The notes under the pieces: model-generated
Told to the model about the DNA's origin: nothing
The model's database searches: none
The model's input: the letters and a program-made list of their open reading frames with translations, nothing else
Translations under genes and position numbers: made by a program
Shown here: piece by piece, positions 1 to 5,846 of the stretch
Position numbering within the stretch: position 1 is the stretch's first letter
Layout: the number at the start of each line of letters is the position of its first letter
NCBI GenBank assembly: GCA_035506315.1
Contig: DATJPQ010000024.1
Location: forward strand, 1-8,002
Origin: MWDT01 sp035506315
GTDB taxonomy: Bacteria > Verrucomicrobiota > Verrucomicrobiia > Opitutales > Opitutaceae
Length of the DNA: 8,002 nt
Direction of reading: 5' to 3'

Positions 1-38
1 TGGGTTGCATCTTGGGGAAACGGCATTCTGTCTTCCTT

Positions 39-110
39 GTCATAGGCATCTTCCTCGTCTCTTAAGTCTTTCGCGTCTTCCCATTTTCCGAGTCTCCCCG
101 TCTTCCGTCC
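39..110 (+). repeat. GTCT-word array in the leader of the permease gene
   Basis: The tetramer GTCT occurs at 57, 66, 75, 92 and 100, giving spacings of 9, 9, 17 and 8 bp, and related GTCA and GTCC words stand at 39 and 107. The region is 78% pyrimidine over 31-111 (63 of 81) and ends directly at the ATG at 112. On the opposite strand it reads as AAGAC/GAGAC units, and part of that (TGGGAAGACG) recurs at 5890-5899. It looks like another member of the short periodic arrays found in the other gaps. No -10/-35 pair or SD is evident in the 111 bp before the gene. Confidence 0.5.
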
Positions 111-111
111 C

Positions 112-1339
112 ATGCCCTGGTACCTTTACCTCGCGCTCAAGCAGCTCTTCCCGTCGGGGCGGAGGTTCCCGTTCTTCACGGCGATTTCCGTGCTGAGCGT
201 GGCGCTGGGAGTGGCGCTGCTGATTCTGGTGCTGAGCGTGATGGGCGGCTTCGGCTTCGAAATCCGCCACATGATCGTCGACACGCAGGGCGAAGTGCAG
301 GTGCAGGCCCGCAGTTTGATCGACCGTCCGGCTGAAATCCTGGCGCAGGTCGAAAAGGTGCCGGGCGTCGTGGCGGCCACGCCGTATGCCCAGGGTGTCG
401 TAATGATCGAGTGTGGTGCCAAGCCGGCGTTTCCCGCCATCCAGGGCGTGGACCTCTCCCGGGTCGACAAGGTGGTGCCGCTGCAGAAATACATCCGCGT
501 CGGCTCGCTCGACGATCTCGACGACGATTCCGTGATCCTCAGTTCCCAGCTGGCGCGCAGCATCGGGGCGCACATCGGCGGGAAAATCGAGGTCTACACG
601 CCGTTGCTCCTCGAGAAATTGAAGAACGACGAGGTCATCCTGCCGCGCGAATTGAAGGTCGTGGGCATCTTCGAGATCGGCCACCAGCAGCTCGATAGCA
701 GCGTGGTCATCGTGACGTTGCGTCTCATGCAGGAGCTTTACGGGCTCGGCGGCGCCGTGCATGGCATCAACGTGCGGATCGCGTCCGGCCTCGATGCCGA
801 CATGATGGCGGCCCGCATCAATGCCGCGCTTCCGCCGGCCGCCAACCTGCGGGCTCTTTCGTGGTTCGAGATCAACCAGGACTTCCTCTGGGTACTGCAA
901 CTCGAGAAAAACCTCATGCTTTTCATCATGCTCGTCGTCGTGCTCGTGGCGGCGTTTCTGACGATGAGCCTGCTGCTGGTGCTCGTGCTCAAGAAGACGC
1001 GCGAGATCGGCCTGCTCGGCGCGCTTGGCGCGGGCCGGCGTGAGATCGCACTGTGTTTCTGCTTGCAGGGCGTGGCGGTCGGCGTGGCGGGCACGGCGTT
1101 GGGGCTGGTGCTGGGTTTCACCGCGCTGCATTTCCGCAACGACGCGGTGGAGCTGATCACGCGCTTTACCGGCAGCCAGGAGATTCTGGCGCGGTTTTAT
1201 CAATTCAGCCAGTTGCCGGCGCATACCGAGCCGCGCGATCTCGTCGTGATCGTGATCTCGGCGCTGGTGCTCTCAACCTTGGCCGGTGTCATCCCCGCGG
1301 TGATGGCGGCGCGGCTCAAACCCGTGGAGGCGCTGCGTA

Positions 1340-1347
<8 letters not shown>
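112..1347 (+). CDS. LolC/LolE-family lipoprotein-releasing ABC transporter permease
   Basis: This 411-residue inner-membrane protein is the permease of an ABC transporter that extracts lipoproteins from the inner membrane and passes them to a periplasmic carrier. The family layout is complete. A cytoplasmic N-terminus (residues 1-20, MPWYLYLALKQLF...) is followed by TM1 at about 22-45, a periplasmic MacB-like domain at about 46-265, and TM2 at about 268-293. The cytoplasmic coupling segment KKTREIGLLGALGA (294-307) precedes TM3 at about 316-340 and TM4 at about 376-400, and the end is ARLKPVEALRSE. The ATG at 112 gives the canonical N-terminus. No Shine-Dalgarno sequence precedes it, and the leader is pyrimidine-rich. 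The stop overlaps the start of the ATPase gene by 8 bp, so the two are translationally coupled. LolC and LolE cannot be told apart here; a single permease beside LolD suggests a homodimer, as known in many bacteria outside the gammaproteobacteria. Family assignment is firm; the lipoprotein substrate is inferred from the family. Confidence 0.93.
1326..1330 (+). promoter_or_regulatory. Ribosome binding site of the lolD-like gene
   Basis: GGAGG lies within the permease coding sequence and ends 9 nt before the GTG at 1340. It is the only clear Shine-Dalgarno sequence I noticed before a start in this window, and it supports the GTG start and the 8-bp overlap. Its presence inside an operon contrasts with the SD-free, pyrimidine-rich leaders of the first gene and of the DUF2059 gene. 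Confidence 0.7.
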
Positions 1348-1996
<649 letters not shown>

Positions 1997-2030
1997 CTTG
2001 CGGGACCGCGAAAGCGGAGCGGGAAGGCTG

Positions 2031-2059
2031 ACCGCGAAGGGACGCGAAATGGCCGCGAG
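2031..2059 (+). repeat. GCGAA-word array, three units
   Basis: GCGAA starts at 2034 and 2044, and a variant GCGAG at 2055, so the spacing is 10 and 11 bp. The array opens with ACC, as do most others in the window. A further ACCGCGAA sits just upstream at 2005. Confidence 0.6.
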
Positions 2060-2075
2060 TTTTATGCCCACGAAA

Positions 2076-2109
2076 TCCGGAACTTGGAACCCGTACCCGG
2101 AATTCGGGT
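2076..2109 (+). repeat. CCGGAAC/ACCCG-type repeat block, degenerate copy
   Basis: The block reads as ATCCGGAAC, TTGGAACCCG and TACCCGGAATTCGGG in succession. It is a degenerate relative of the better-preserved blocks at 2271-2320 and 3099-3140. Confidence 0.4.
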
Positions 2110-2113
2110 TTTT
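2088..2113 (+). terminator. Possible intrinsic terminator of the lolCD operon
   Basis: AACCCG (2088-2093) can pair with CGGGTT (2105-2110); alternatively ACCCG (2095-2099) pairs with CGGGT (2105-2109) around a GAATT loop. Either stem is followed by a short T run ending at 2113, about 92 nt after the stop of the ATPase gene and in the right orientation. The stem is only 5-6 bp and is made of the CCCGG/CCGAA repeat found elsewhere, so the match may be fortuitous. Confidence 0.3.
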
Positions 2114-2143
2114 AACCACGAATGAACGAATGGGCACGAATTA
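2114..2143 (+). repeat. ACGAA-word array, three units, diverged
   Basis: ACGAA occurs at 2118, 2126 and 2136, with spacings of 8 and 10 bp, after an AACC lead. It has the same word as the arrays at 2191 and 3054 but different linkers (TG, TGGGC). Confidence 0.6.
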
Positions 2144-2165
2144 AGGTGCCCTAGAATTCTGTAAC

Positions 2166-2184
2166 ACCGAACTCGAAACTCGGA
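2166..2184 (+). repeat. CCGAACTCGAAACTCGG repeat block, short copy
   Basis: This short block of the CTCGAAAC type lies just before the ACGAA array at 2191. The succession of array and block is the same kind of alternation seen at 2191-2320 and 3054-3140. Confidence 0.4.
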
Positions 2185-2190
2185 TTATTG

Positions 2191-2219
2191 ACCACGAAAC
2201 ACACGAAAAACACGAAAAT
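2191..2219 (+). repeat. ACGAA-word array, copy 1 of an exact 27-bp repeat
   Basis: ACGAA starts at 2194, 2203 and 2212, an exact 9-bp period, in the units ACCACGAA, ACACACGAA and AAACACGAA. Bases 2191-2217 are identical to 3054-3080, and both copies are preceded by GGATT plus four variable bases. Translated, this gives the low-complexity peptide HTKNTK, a spurious product rather than a gene. Confidence 0.85.
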
Positions 2220-2233
2220 AGAAGGGGGAGGTT

Positions 2234-2264
2234 AACCGCGAAGGAACGCGAAGAAGCGCGAATG
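2234..2264 (+). repeat. GCGAA-word array, three units, exact 10-bp period
   Basis: GCGAA starts at 2238, 2248 and 2258. The array opens with AACC, like the CTAAT array at 5661. It lies only 17 bp after the ACGAA array and shares its architecture but not its core word. Confidence 0.75.
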
Positions 2265-2270
2265 CAGACA

Positions 2271-2320
2271 TCAGGATCCGTAACCCGGAACTCGAAACCC
2301 GAAACCCGGAACTCGAATCC
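2271..2320 (+). repeat. CCCGAAAC/CCGGAAC repeat block, downstream copy
   Basis: Bases 2271-2312 match 3099-3140 at 36 of 42 positions without gaps; five of the six differences are transitions. Each copy begins TCAGGATC and continues with alternating ACCCGGAAC and TCGAAACCCG units. It directly abuts the 3' end of the oxidoreductase gene. Confidence 0.7.
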
Positions 2321-2326
2321 CTCGGT

Positions 2327-2995
2327 TCAGTATTCCCCGACTTCGATCGGCGACTCGCGCTCGATGGTGCGCAAACGCGCGGCCCAGGATTGCAGGCTGG
2401 CCTGCCGTTGTTCCTCGGAGACGCGGACCGGCGCATAGACAATGTGCGGGGCCAGCACGTCCCAGCCGGTAAAGCGCAGAATCCCCCGCTGGGTTGGGCG
2501 CAGGATGGCATGGATGTCGCCGTTCCATCCGCCTTTCTGGTACGCCGCTTCCGGCCCGCCCGTCGTCAGCGAGAGCAGCGCGCGCTTCCCCTTGAACTGG
2601 CCGTTCTCATAAAAACGTTCGCCGCCGTAGGTGCGGCCCATGGCAAAGACGCGGTCGGCCCAGCCTTTCAGGATGGCCGGCAGGCCAAACCACCAGAGCG
2701 GAAACTGCCAGATCATGAGGTCGCACGCCTCCATCTTGCGCAACTCCGCCTCCACGTCGGGCGCAAAGCCGCCGACCTCGGTGGCGTGCATCTCCTCGAT
2801 CTGTTGCTTGAAGTAGTCCGGATTTTTCACCGAGGTGAAATTGCGCCGGTCCGACACCGGATCGAACTTCATGGCGTAGAGATCGGAAACGGTGACGGCA
2901 TGGCCGGCGGCGCGCAGGGTTTCCTGCGCGGTGCGGAACAAGGCGCCGTTGAAGCTTCGTGGCTCGGCGTGGGCGTTGAGCAGGAATACATTCAT
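2327..2995 (-). CDS. NAD(P)H dehydrogenase (quinone), flavodoxin-fold family
   Basis: This 222-residue cytoplasmic flavoprotein belongs to the NQO1/MdaB/KefF-like family, which carries out two-electron reduction of quinones or related electrophiles with NAD(P)H and bound FAD or FMN. The N-terminal strand and phosphate-binding loop read MNVFLLNAHAEPRSFNGAL (1-19). QFPLWWFGLPAILKGWADRV (97-116) is the family hallmark helix and active-site region, and TTGGPEAAY (144-152) corresponds to the TTGG flavin-contact loop. Length is normal and there is no signal peptide. The ATG at 2995 gives the expected N-terminus; no SD precedes it. The gene stands alone: its 3' end faces the lolCD operon, and 165 bp of repeats separate it from the DUF2059 stop upstream. 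It is bracketed by two copies of a composite direct repeat. Family assignment is firm; the physiological substrate cannot be read from the sequence. Confidence 0.92.
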   Translation of the reverse strand: MNVFLLNAHAEPRSFNGALFRTAQETLRAAGHAVTVSDLYAMKFDPVSDRRNFTSVKNPDYFKQQIEEMHATEVGGFAPDVEAELRKMEACDLMIWQFPLWWFGLPAILKGWADRVFAMGRTYGGERFYENGQFKGKRALLSLTTGGPEAAYQKGGWNGDIHAILRPTQRGILRFTGWDVLAPHIVYAPVRVSEEQRQASLQSWAARLRTIERESPIEVGEY

Positions 2996-3053
2996 GGGCG
3001 TTTACGCTGGGTTTGGTGGAGGGGAAGACATTACCACGGATGGCGGATTGTTT

Positions 3054-3080
3054 ACCACGAAACACACGAAAAACACGAAA
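3054..3080 (+). repeat. ACGAA-word array, copy 2 of an exact 27-bp repeat
   Basis: ACGAA starts at 3057, 3066 and 3075 (period 9). The array is identical to 2191-2217 and preceded by GGATT plus four bases, as in copy 1. It lies 58 bp upstream of the start of the minus-strand oxidoreductase gene, whereas copy 1 lies downstream of that gene. Confidence 0.85.
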
Positions 3081-3098
3081 GGTTGGGGGCAACAGCCC

Positions 3099-3140
3099 TC
3101 AGGATCGGCGACCCGAAACTCGAAACCCGGAACCCGAAAC
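3099..3140 (+). repeat. CCCGAAAC/CCGGAAC repeat block, upstream copy
   Basis: This is the partner of 2271-2312, with 36 of 42 positions identical. It follows the ACGAA array by 18 bp, whereas in the other copy 53 bp intervene, including the GCGAA array. It sits just downstream of the DUF2059 stop. Confidence 0.7.
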
Positions 3141-3146
3141 AGTGCA

Positions 3147-3160
3147 GGGCGGTTGCGCCC
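3147..3160 (-). terminator. Small GC hairpin after the DUF2059 gene
   Basis: GGGCG and CGCCC (3147-3151 and 3156-3160) form a 5-bp stem with a 4-base loop, immediately beyond the minus-strand stop codon at 3161-3163. There is no T run on the minus-strand side; the T run at 3165-3170 would serve only plus-strand transcripts. It is a weak candidate. Confidence 0.2.
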
Positions 3161-3928
3161 CTAGTTTTTTGTCGGGGCCGGAGCGGCGGCCGCCGCGCGC
3201 TGTTGGAGGTAATCCGCGGCGATTTTCTGCGCCGCCGGCATGCCCTGCATGACGCGCGGCATCATCGCCTGCATCAGTTTCTGCTGAACCTCGGGCTGTT
3301 TTTCCGCCCAGGCCTTGCCCGCGGCGGTGTCGTAAAAGTCGGCCATGCCCCGCAGTTCGTCCTTCGTGTAGACCTCGGTAAAGATGCGGGCGAAGTCCTG
3401 GCGCATCGCGTCGGACTGCAAACCGGCCACCACGGCATCTCCCATCTTGTTCAGCAAGGCATCGATTTCGTCTTGTGGCAGACCCATCTTGGCGAACTCG
3501 GCGGTCGCCTGCTGACGCATCCCGCCAACGATGGCCTTTTTTTGCTCCTCAGCGATGCGGTCCCACATGGCTTCGAATTTCATCTTGTGCAGGACTTCGT
3601 CGGCATCGGCCAAGGTCGCCTGGAGGCCGCTGCCGGACCCGCCCTCGCCCACGGTGCTGGTGCGCAACCGCACGGTCACCGGTTGGCCGTCCCGGCTCAG
3701 CACCAGCGCGTCATTGGCGGGAATATAGTCCACCAGCTTCCAGCCTTCGACGGTTTCGCCGAGGCCGGCCCAGCGGGAGTATTCTCCACCGGAGCCGACC
3801 AGCGCGAAGCGATGGTCCTGGCCGGTGGCGAGAATGCCGCGCAATTCGGGCGGGACCGCGGGATTGGAGGCCCAGGCGGAGGAGATGGCGGCCAACGAGA
3901 GAGCGAGGAGGAAGCGCAATGATGACAT
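3161..3928 (-). CDS. Secreted DUF2059-domain protein with an extra N-terminal beta-rich region
   Basis: This 255-residue protein has a clear Sec signal peptide (MSSLRFLLALSLAAISSAWA, likely cleaved after Ala20), so it is probably periplasmic. Residues about 110-235 are helical, and EVYTKDELRGMADFYDTAAGKAW (185-207) followed by QPEVQQKLM matches the DUF2059 consensus, in which an FY-x-(S/T)-x-x-G-K core is typical. The molecular function of DUF2059 is not established. Residues about 28-92 (LRGILATGQDHRFALVG, then RWAGLGETVEGWKLVDYIP, then LVLSRDGQPVTVRL) look like a compact beta domain resembling the GspC/PilP periplasmic type. This resemblance is by eye only. The tail is Ala/Pro-rich and low in complexity. 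The ATG at 3928 is chosen for the signal peptide; no SD is seen, and the leader is 83% pyrimidine on the coding strand. An A-AAA-AAG heptamer lies in frame at Gln129-Lys131. Confidence 0.85.
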   Translation of the reverse strand: MSSLRFLLALSLAAISSAWASNPAVPPELRGILATGQDHRFALVGSGGEYSRWAGLGETVEGWKLVDYIPANDALVLSRDGQPVTVRLRTSTVGEGGSGSGLQATLADADEVLHKMKFEAMWDRIAEEQKKAIVGGMRQQATAEFAKMGLPQDEIDALLNKMGDAVVAGLQSDAMRQDFARIFTEVYTKDELRGMADFYDTAAGKAWAEKQPEVQQKLMQAMMPRVMQGMPAAQKIAADYLQQRAAAAAPAPTKN

Positions 3929-4000
3929 GGTAATGGTGGTTGGAGAGAACGGAAGGAAAGTGAAAGTGAGAGGGAAAGGGGACGGGGAAGGCTGAGGAGT
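3929..4000 (-). promoter_or_regulatory. Pyrimidine-rich 5' leader of the DUF2059 gene
   Basis: On the coding strand, 60 of 72 bases are C or T, in runs such as CTTTCC, CCCTCTC and TTCCTTCC, ending near ACCATTACC before the ATG. No AGGAG-like sequence is present. The composition recalls the leader of the permease gene at 31-111. A role in SD-independent initiation, for example through ribosomal protein S1, is inference only. No convincing -10/-35 pair was found. Confidence 0.3.
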
Positions 4001-4023
4001 TACTGGTTATTGGTTAATAGTTG
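4000..4023 (+). repeat. TGGTTA-type 7-bp tandem repeat
   Basis: The sequence reads TTACTGGTTA, TTGGTTA and ATAGTTG in succession, about three units with a period near 7 bp (on the other strand, TAACCA units). It lies between the sigma-factor stop and the DUF2059 leader. It resembles the other core-word arrays in being short and three-fold, but has a shorter period. Confidence 0.45.
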
Positions 4024-4079
4024 AGAGGACCGATGGCAGACGTCGGACCAGGAGCGGGTGGGCGAGGCAGCAGCCGGCA

Positions 4080-4094
4080 CGCACCTTGGGTGCG
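4080..4094 (-). terminator. Hairpin downstream of the sigma-factor gene
   Basis: CGCACC and GGTGCG form a perfect 6-bp stem around a 3-base loop, starting 32 nt after the minus-strand stop of the sigma-factor gene. No T tract follows on the minus strand, so it is at best a weak or factor-assisted terminator. Confidence 0.3.
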
Positions 4095-4126
4095 AAAAGT
4101 CAGGGGGCATTGCGACCGGCAGAAGG

Positions 4127-5602
4127 TTAAGGCTTCTCGTCCGGCTGGGTGATGAACACGAGGGCGGCAGTCCAGGCGACCGCGATGGCGGAAAGCCAGT
4201 GGATGATGGCCATGGGTAAAAGGCGTTGCATGGTGTCCGAGCCGACTCCGTAGATGGGCGCCAGCCACACATCGAGGCGCCAGTTCAGGATGCCGAGAAA
4301 AACCAGGCCGCAAATCGAGATATACCAGCCGCCTGCTTTCGTCTCATCGACTGGCCGGGGACGAATTCGCGCAAGGCAGAACGGGGCGGCTCCCAGAAGA
4401 AACACACCGCCCACGATCGCTCCGGCCACGAGGCGGTCGCCGGTCTGCCAGGCCAGGAAAATCAACACCCAGAAAGTCGCCGTCAGGAAACCCACGGTCA
4501 GGGCCACGCGCTTTTTCATCGAAGGCGCCACCGCCACGGAGGATGAAACAAGCCCCTCGGCCATCATTTGGCGGCGGAGCGCGTTCTTCCCGCGGAGCAT
4601 GAACACGATCAGCGTAAGGGAGCTCATGGTGAAACCGAACCAGACGGCCACCCTTGGCGCAGTCGCCGTCCAGTCCTGCCGCTGATCCAAGCCAGCGGAC
4701 CACGCGAGGGAGGCGACGCCGTATTGTGCCGCCACAAAACCCAACACCGAGAGCCAGAGCACGAGCATCCAGCGCGCCGCGAACCTGCGTTCGCGCTTCG
4801 TCGCGGCCTGGGTGATCTCGGCCCAGGATATGCCGATGGCCGCAAAGACCCCGACCAAAGGAGCGGCCCAGGCCAGCAGGAAGCCGAGCAGGCCGCCTTT
4901 CGCCGCCGCACCGCCCTTGGCGGCGGTGCCCACCGCAACCGCCGGTCCTGCTCCCACCAGAAGGGGAAGAGCGGCCTGAACCTGAAGCGTGAATTGTGGA
5001 CCGGGATTGGTCCGCAGCAGGGTCGATTCAACGAACACCAGCATGCGTTCCTGCAATTCGCGGCGCCCGCGGGTCAACCGCTGCATGACCGCGTCGGGGG
5101 TGAGGCCGAGTGCGGCCGCGACATGCTCAACCGACCGGTGATCGCGATAGAACAAGATCAACGGCTCGCGGTAAACTTCCGGCAGGCGCCCAATCTCGCG
5201 CCAAAGGATGGCCATCTCCTCGTTGCTGACCGCCTGGGCGTCGGGCAGCGGCTCGGCGGACGGCAGTTCCAGGGCGGTATCGAGCGTATCGGCCGCGTGG
5301 GCGGGCTGGCGCCCGAGCCGGCGGCGATCGCCCTGAATGATGTTGCGGGCGATGCCGCAGAGCCATGCGCAGAGGCGGCCAGGCTCGTGCAAGTCGCGCA
5401 GCTTCTGCCAGGCGGCGAGAAATGTTTCCTGGGCCAGGTCCTCGCTGCGGCTGCGGCTGCCCGTGGCGCTGTAGGCGAGACCGCAGACGAGCGACTGGTA
5501 GCGGGCCACGATCTGGCCAAAGGCCTGACGGTCGCCGGCGAGGCTTTGCTCGACGAGCTCGGTGTCGTTGCGGTCGGCTGTGGAAAGGGTGGTCGGTGTC
5601 AT
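4127..5602 (-). CDS. ECF RNA polymerase sigma factor fused to a multi-pass membrane domain
   Basis: The first ~190 of 491 residues form a complete group IV (ECF) sigma factor. Region 2 is at about 27-90 (AFGQIVARYQSLVCGLAY..., DLAQETFLAAWQKL at 55-68, WLCGIARNII at 80-89). Sigma-4 is at about 137-187, with LPEVYREPLILFY and a helix-turn-helix in VEHVAAALGLTPDAVMQRLTRGRREL. A Gly/Ala-rich hydrophobic linker (about 207-260) is followed by about six further membrane segments, near 277-300, 318-336, 366-386, 391-411, 426-447 and 461-486. The whole product is therefore predicted to be anchored in the inner membrane with the sigma part in the cytoplasm. No separate anti-sigma gene adjoins, so the tail may act as the sensor or anti-sigma in cis; this is inference. 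The ATG at 5602 begins MTPTTLSTADRNDTELVEQSLAGD, a normal ECF start. Its target promoters are unknown. Confidence 0.9.
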   Translation of the reverse strand: MTPTTLSTADRNDTELVEQSLAGDRQAFGQIVARYQSLVCGLAYSATGSRSRSEDLAQETFLAAWQKLRDLHEPGRLCAWLCGIARNIIQGDRRRLGRQPAHAADTLDTALELPSAEPLPDAQAVSNEEMAILWREIGRLPEVYREPLILFYRDHRSVEHVAAALGLTPDAVMQRLTRGRRELQERMLVFVESTLLRTNPGPQFTLQVQAALPLLVGAGPAVAVGTAAKGGAAAKGGLLGFLLAWAAPLVGVFAAIGISWAEITQAATKRERRFAARWMLVLWLSVLGFVAAQYGVASLAWSAGLDQRQDWTATAPRVAVWFGFTMSSLTLIVFMLRGKNALRRQMMAEGLVSSSVAVAPSMKKRVALTVGFLTATFWVLIFLAWQTGDRLVAGAIVGGVFLLGAAPFCLARIRPRPVDETKAGGWYISICGLVFLGILNWRLDVWLAPIYGVGSDTMQRLLPMAIIHWLSAIAVAWTAALVFITQPDEKP

Positions 5603-5657
5603 GGTGTCACCGCATAAGTGGTCGAAACGGGCTCGGACCTGACAAGAAATCGAATTT

Positions 5658-5692
5658 TTTAACCACTAATGCACGCTAATTGGACGCTAATT
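5658..5692 (+). repeat. CTAAT-word array, left arm of an inverted repeat
   Basis: CTAAT starts at 5666, 5676 and 5687 (spacings 10 and 11) after AACCA. The first 17 bases (TTTAACCACTAATGCAC) are perfectly complementary to 5803-5819. After one mismatch the next six also pair, and beyond that the arms match with one gap and a few differences. Confidence 0.8.
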
Positions 5693-5724
5693 TTCGGACC
5701 GGCAATTTCCCAAAGTTCGAACCA

Positions 5725-5753
5725 ACCGCAGATTTCGCTGATCATCGCAGATG
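5725..5753 (+). repeat. GCAGAT-word array, three units
   Basis: GCAGAT is at 5728, the variant GCTGAT at 5737 and GCAGAT at 5747, giving spacings of 9 and 10 bp, after an ACC lead. It lies inside the CTAAT inverted repeat. Confidence 0.65.
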
Positions 5754-5761
5754 CCGATCCA

Positions 5762-5780
5762 ACCGCTAACTCACGCTCAC
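5762..5780 (+). repeat. GCTMAC-word array, two units
   Basis: ACC is followed by GCTAAC at 5765 and GCTCAC at 5775, a 10-bp period. It is the shortest array in the window and would not be called without its neighbours. Confidence 0.4.
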
Positions 5781-5786
5781 TTCCGG

Positions 5787-5819
5787 ATTAGTGCTAATTA
5801 GTGTGCATTAGTGGTTAAA
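5787..5819 (-). repeat. CTAAT-word array, right arm of an inverted repeat
   Basis: On the plus strand ATTAG starts at 5787, 5797 and 5807, exactly 10 bp apart; read on the minus strand this is an AACCACTAAT array like that at 5658-5692. With the left arm it bounds a 162-bp element, and a transcript through it could fold into a long stem with a loop of about 94 nt. Confidence 0.8.
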
Positions 5820-5846
5820 TATTCCGGGTTTGCGGACCGGATTTTG

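Larger units (their letters stand above)
1997..2326. other. Convergent intergenic region packed with short repeats
   Basis: This gap lies between the 3' ends of the lolD-like gene (plus strand) and the oxidoreductase gene (minus strand). I see no credible gene in it. It holds four core-word arrays (2031-2059, 2114-2143, 2191-2219, 2234-2264), three blocks of CCGGAAC/CTCGAAAC units (2076-2109, 2166-2184, 2271-2320) and one possible terminator. Because the gap lies between two gene ends, the arrays here cannot all be promoter elements. Confidence 0.75.

Noticed and set aside
40..1224. 394-codon minus-strand frame opposite the permease gene
   Set aside because: It is highly charged, His/Arg/Glu-rich and without domain-like features. 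The plus-strand frame is a complete LolC/E protein, so this is a shadow.
2006..2017. CCGC-GAAA-GCGG hairpin just after the lolD-like stop, considered as terminator
   Set aside because: It has a 4-bp stem with no T tract, and GCGAA is the core of the neighbouring repeat, so the hairpin is probably a by-product.
2191..3080. CRISPR array, considered because of repeated 27-bp units
   Set aside because: There are only two copies 863 bp apart with a whole gene between them, and the units are themselves tandem 9-bp repeats. There are no regular spacers or cas genes.
2390..3922. 510-codon open frame on the plus strand across the oxidoreductase and DUF2059 genes
   Set aside because: It is antisense to two well-supported genes and runs through the repeat arrays between them (giving HETHEKHE-like peptide). 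Its composition is rich in Arg, Gly, His and Gln, as typical of GC-rich shadow frames.
4568..5617. 349-codon plus-strand frame opposite the sigma-factor gene
   Set aside because: It is antisense to clear sigma-2 and sigma-4 coding sequence, with Arg/Gly-rich low-complexity translation.
5600..5645. Sigma-70-like promoter of the sigma-factor gene (TTGTCA and TTATGC)
   Set aside because: The spacing of 22 bp is too long, and no better pair is visible. An autoregulated ECF promoter is possible but cannot be recognised without other targets.
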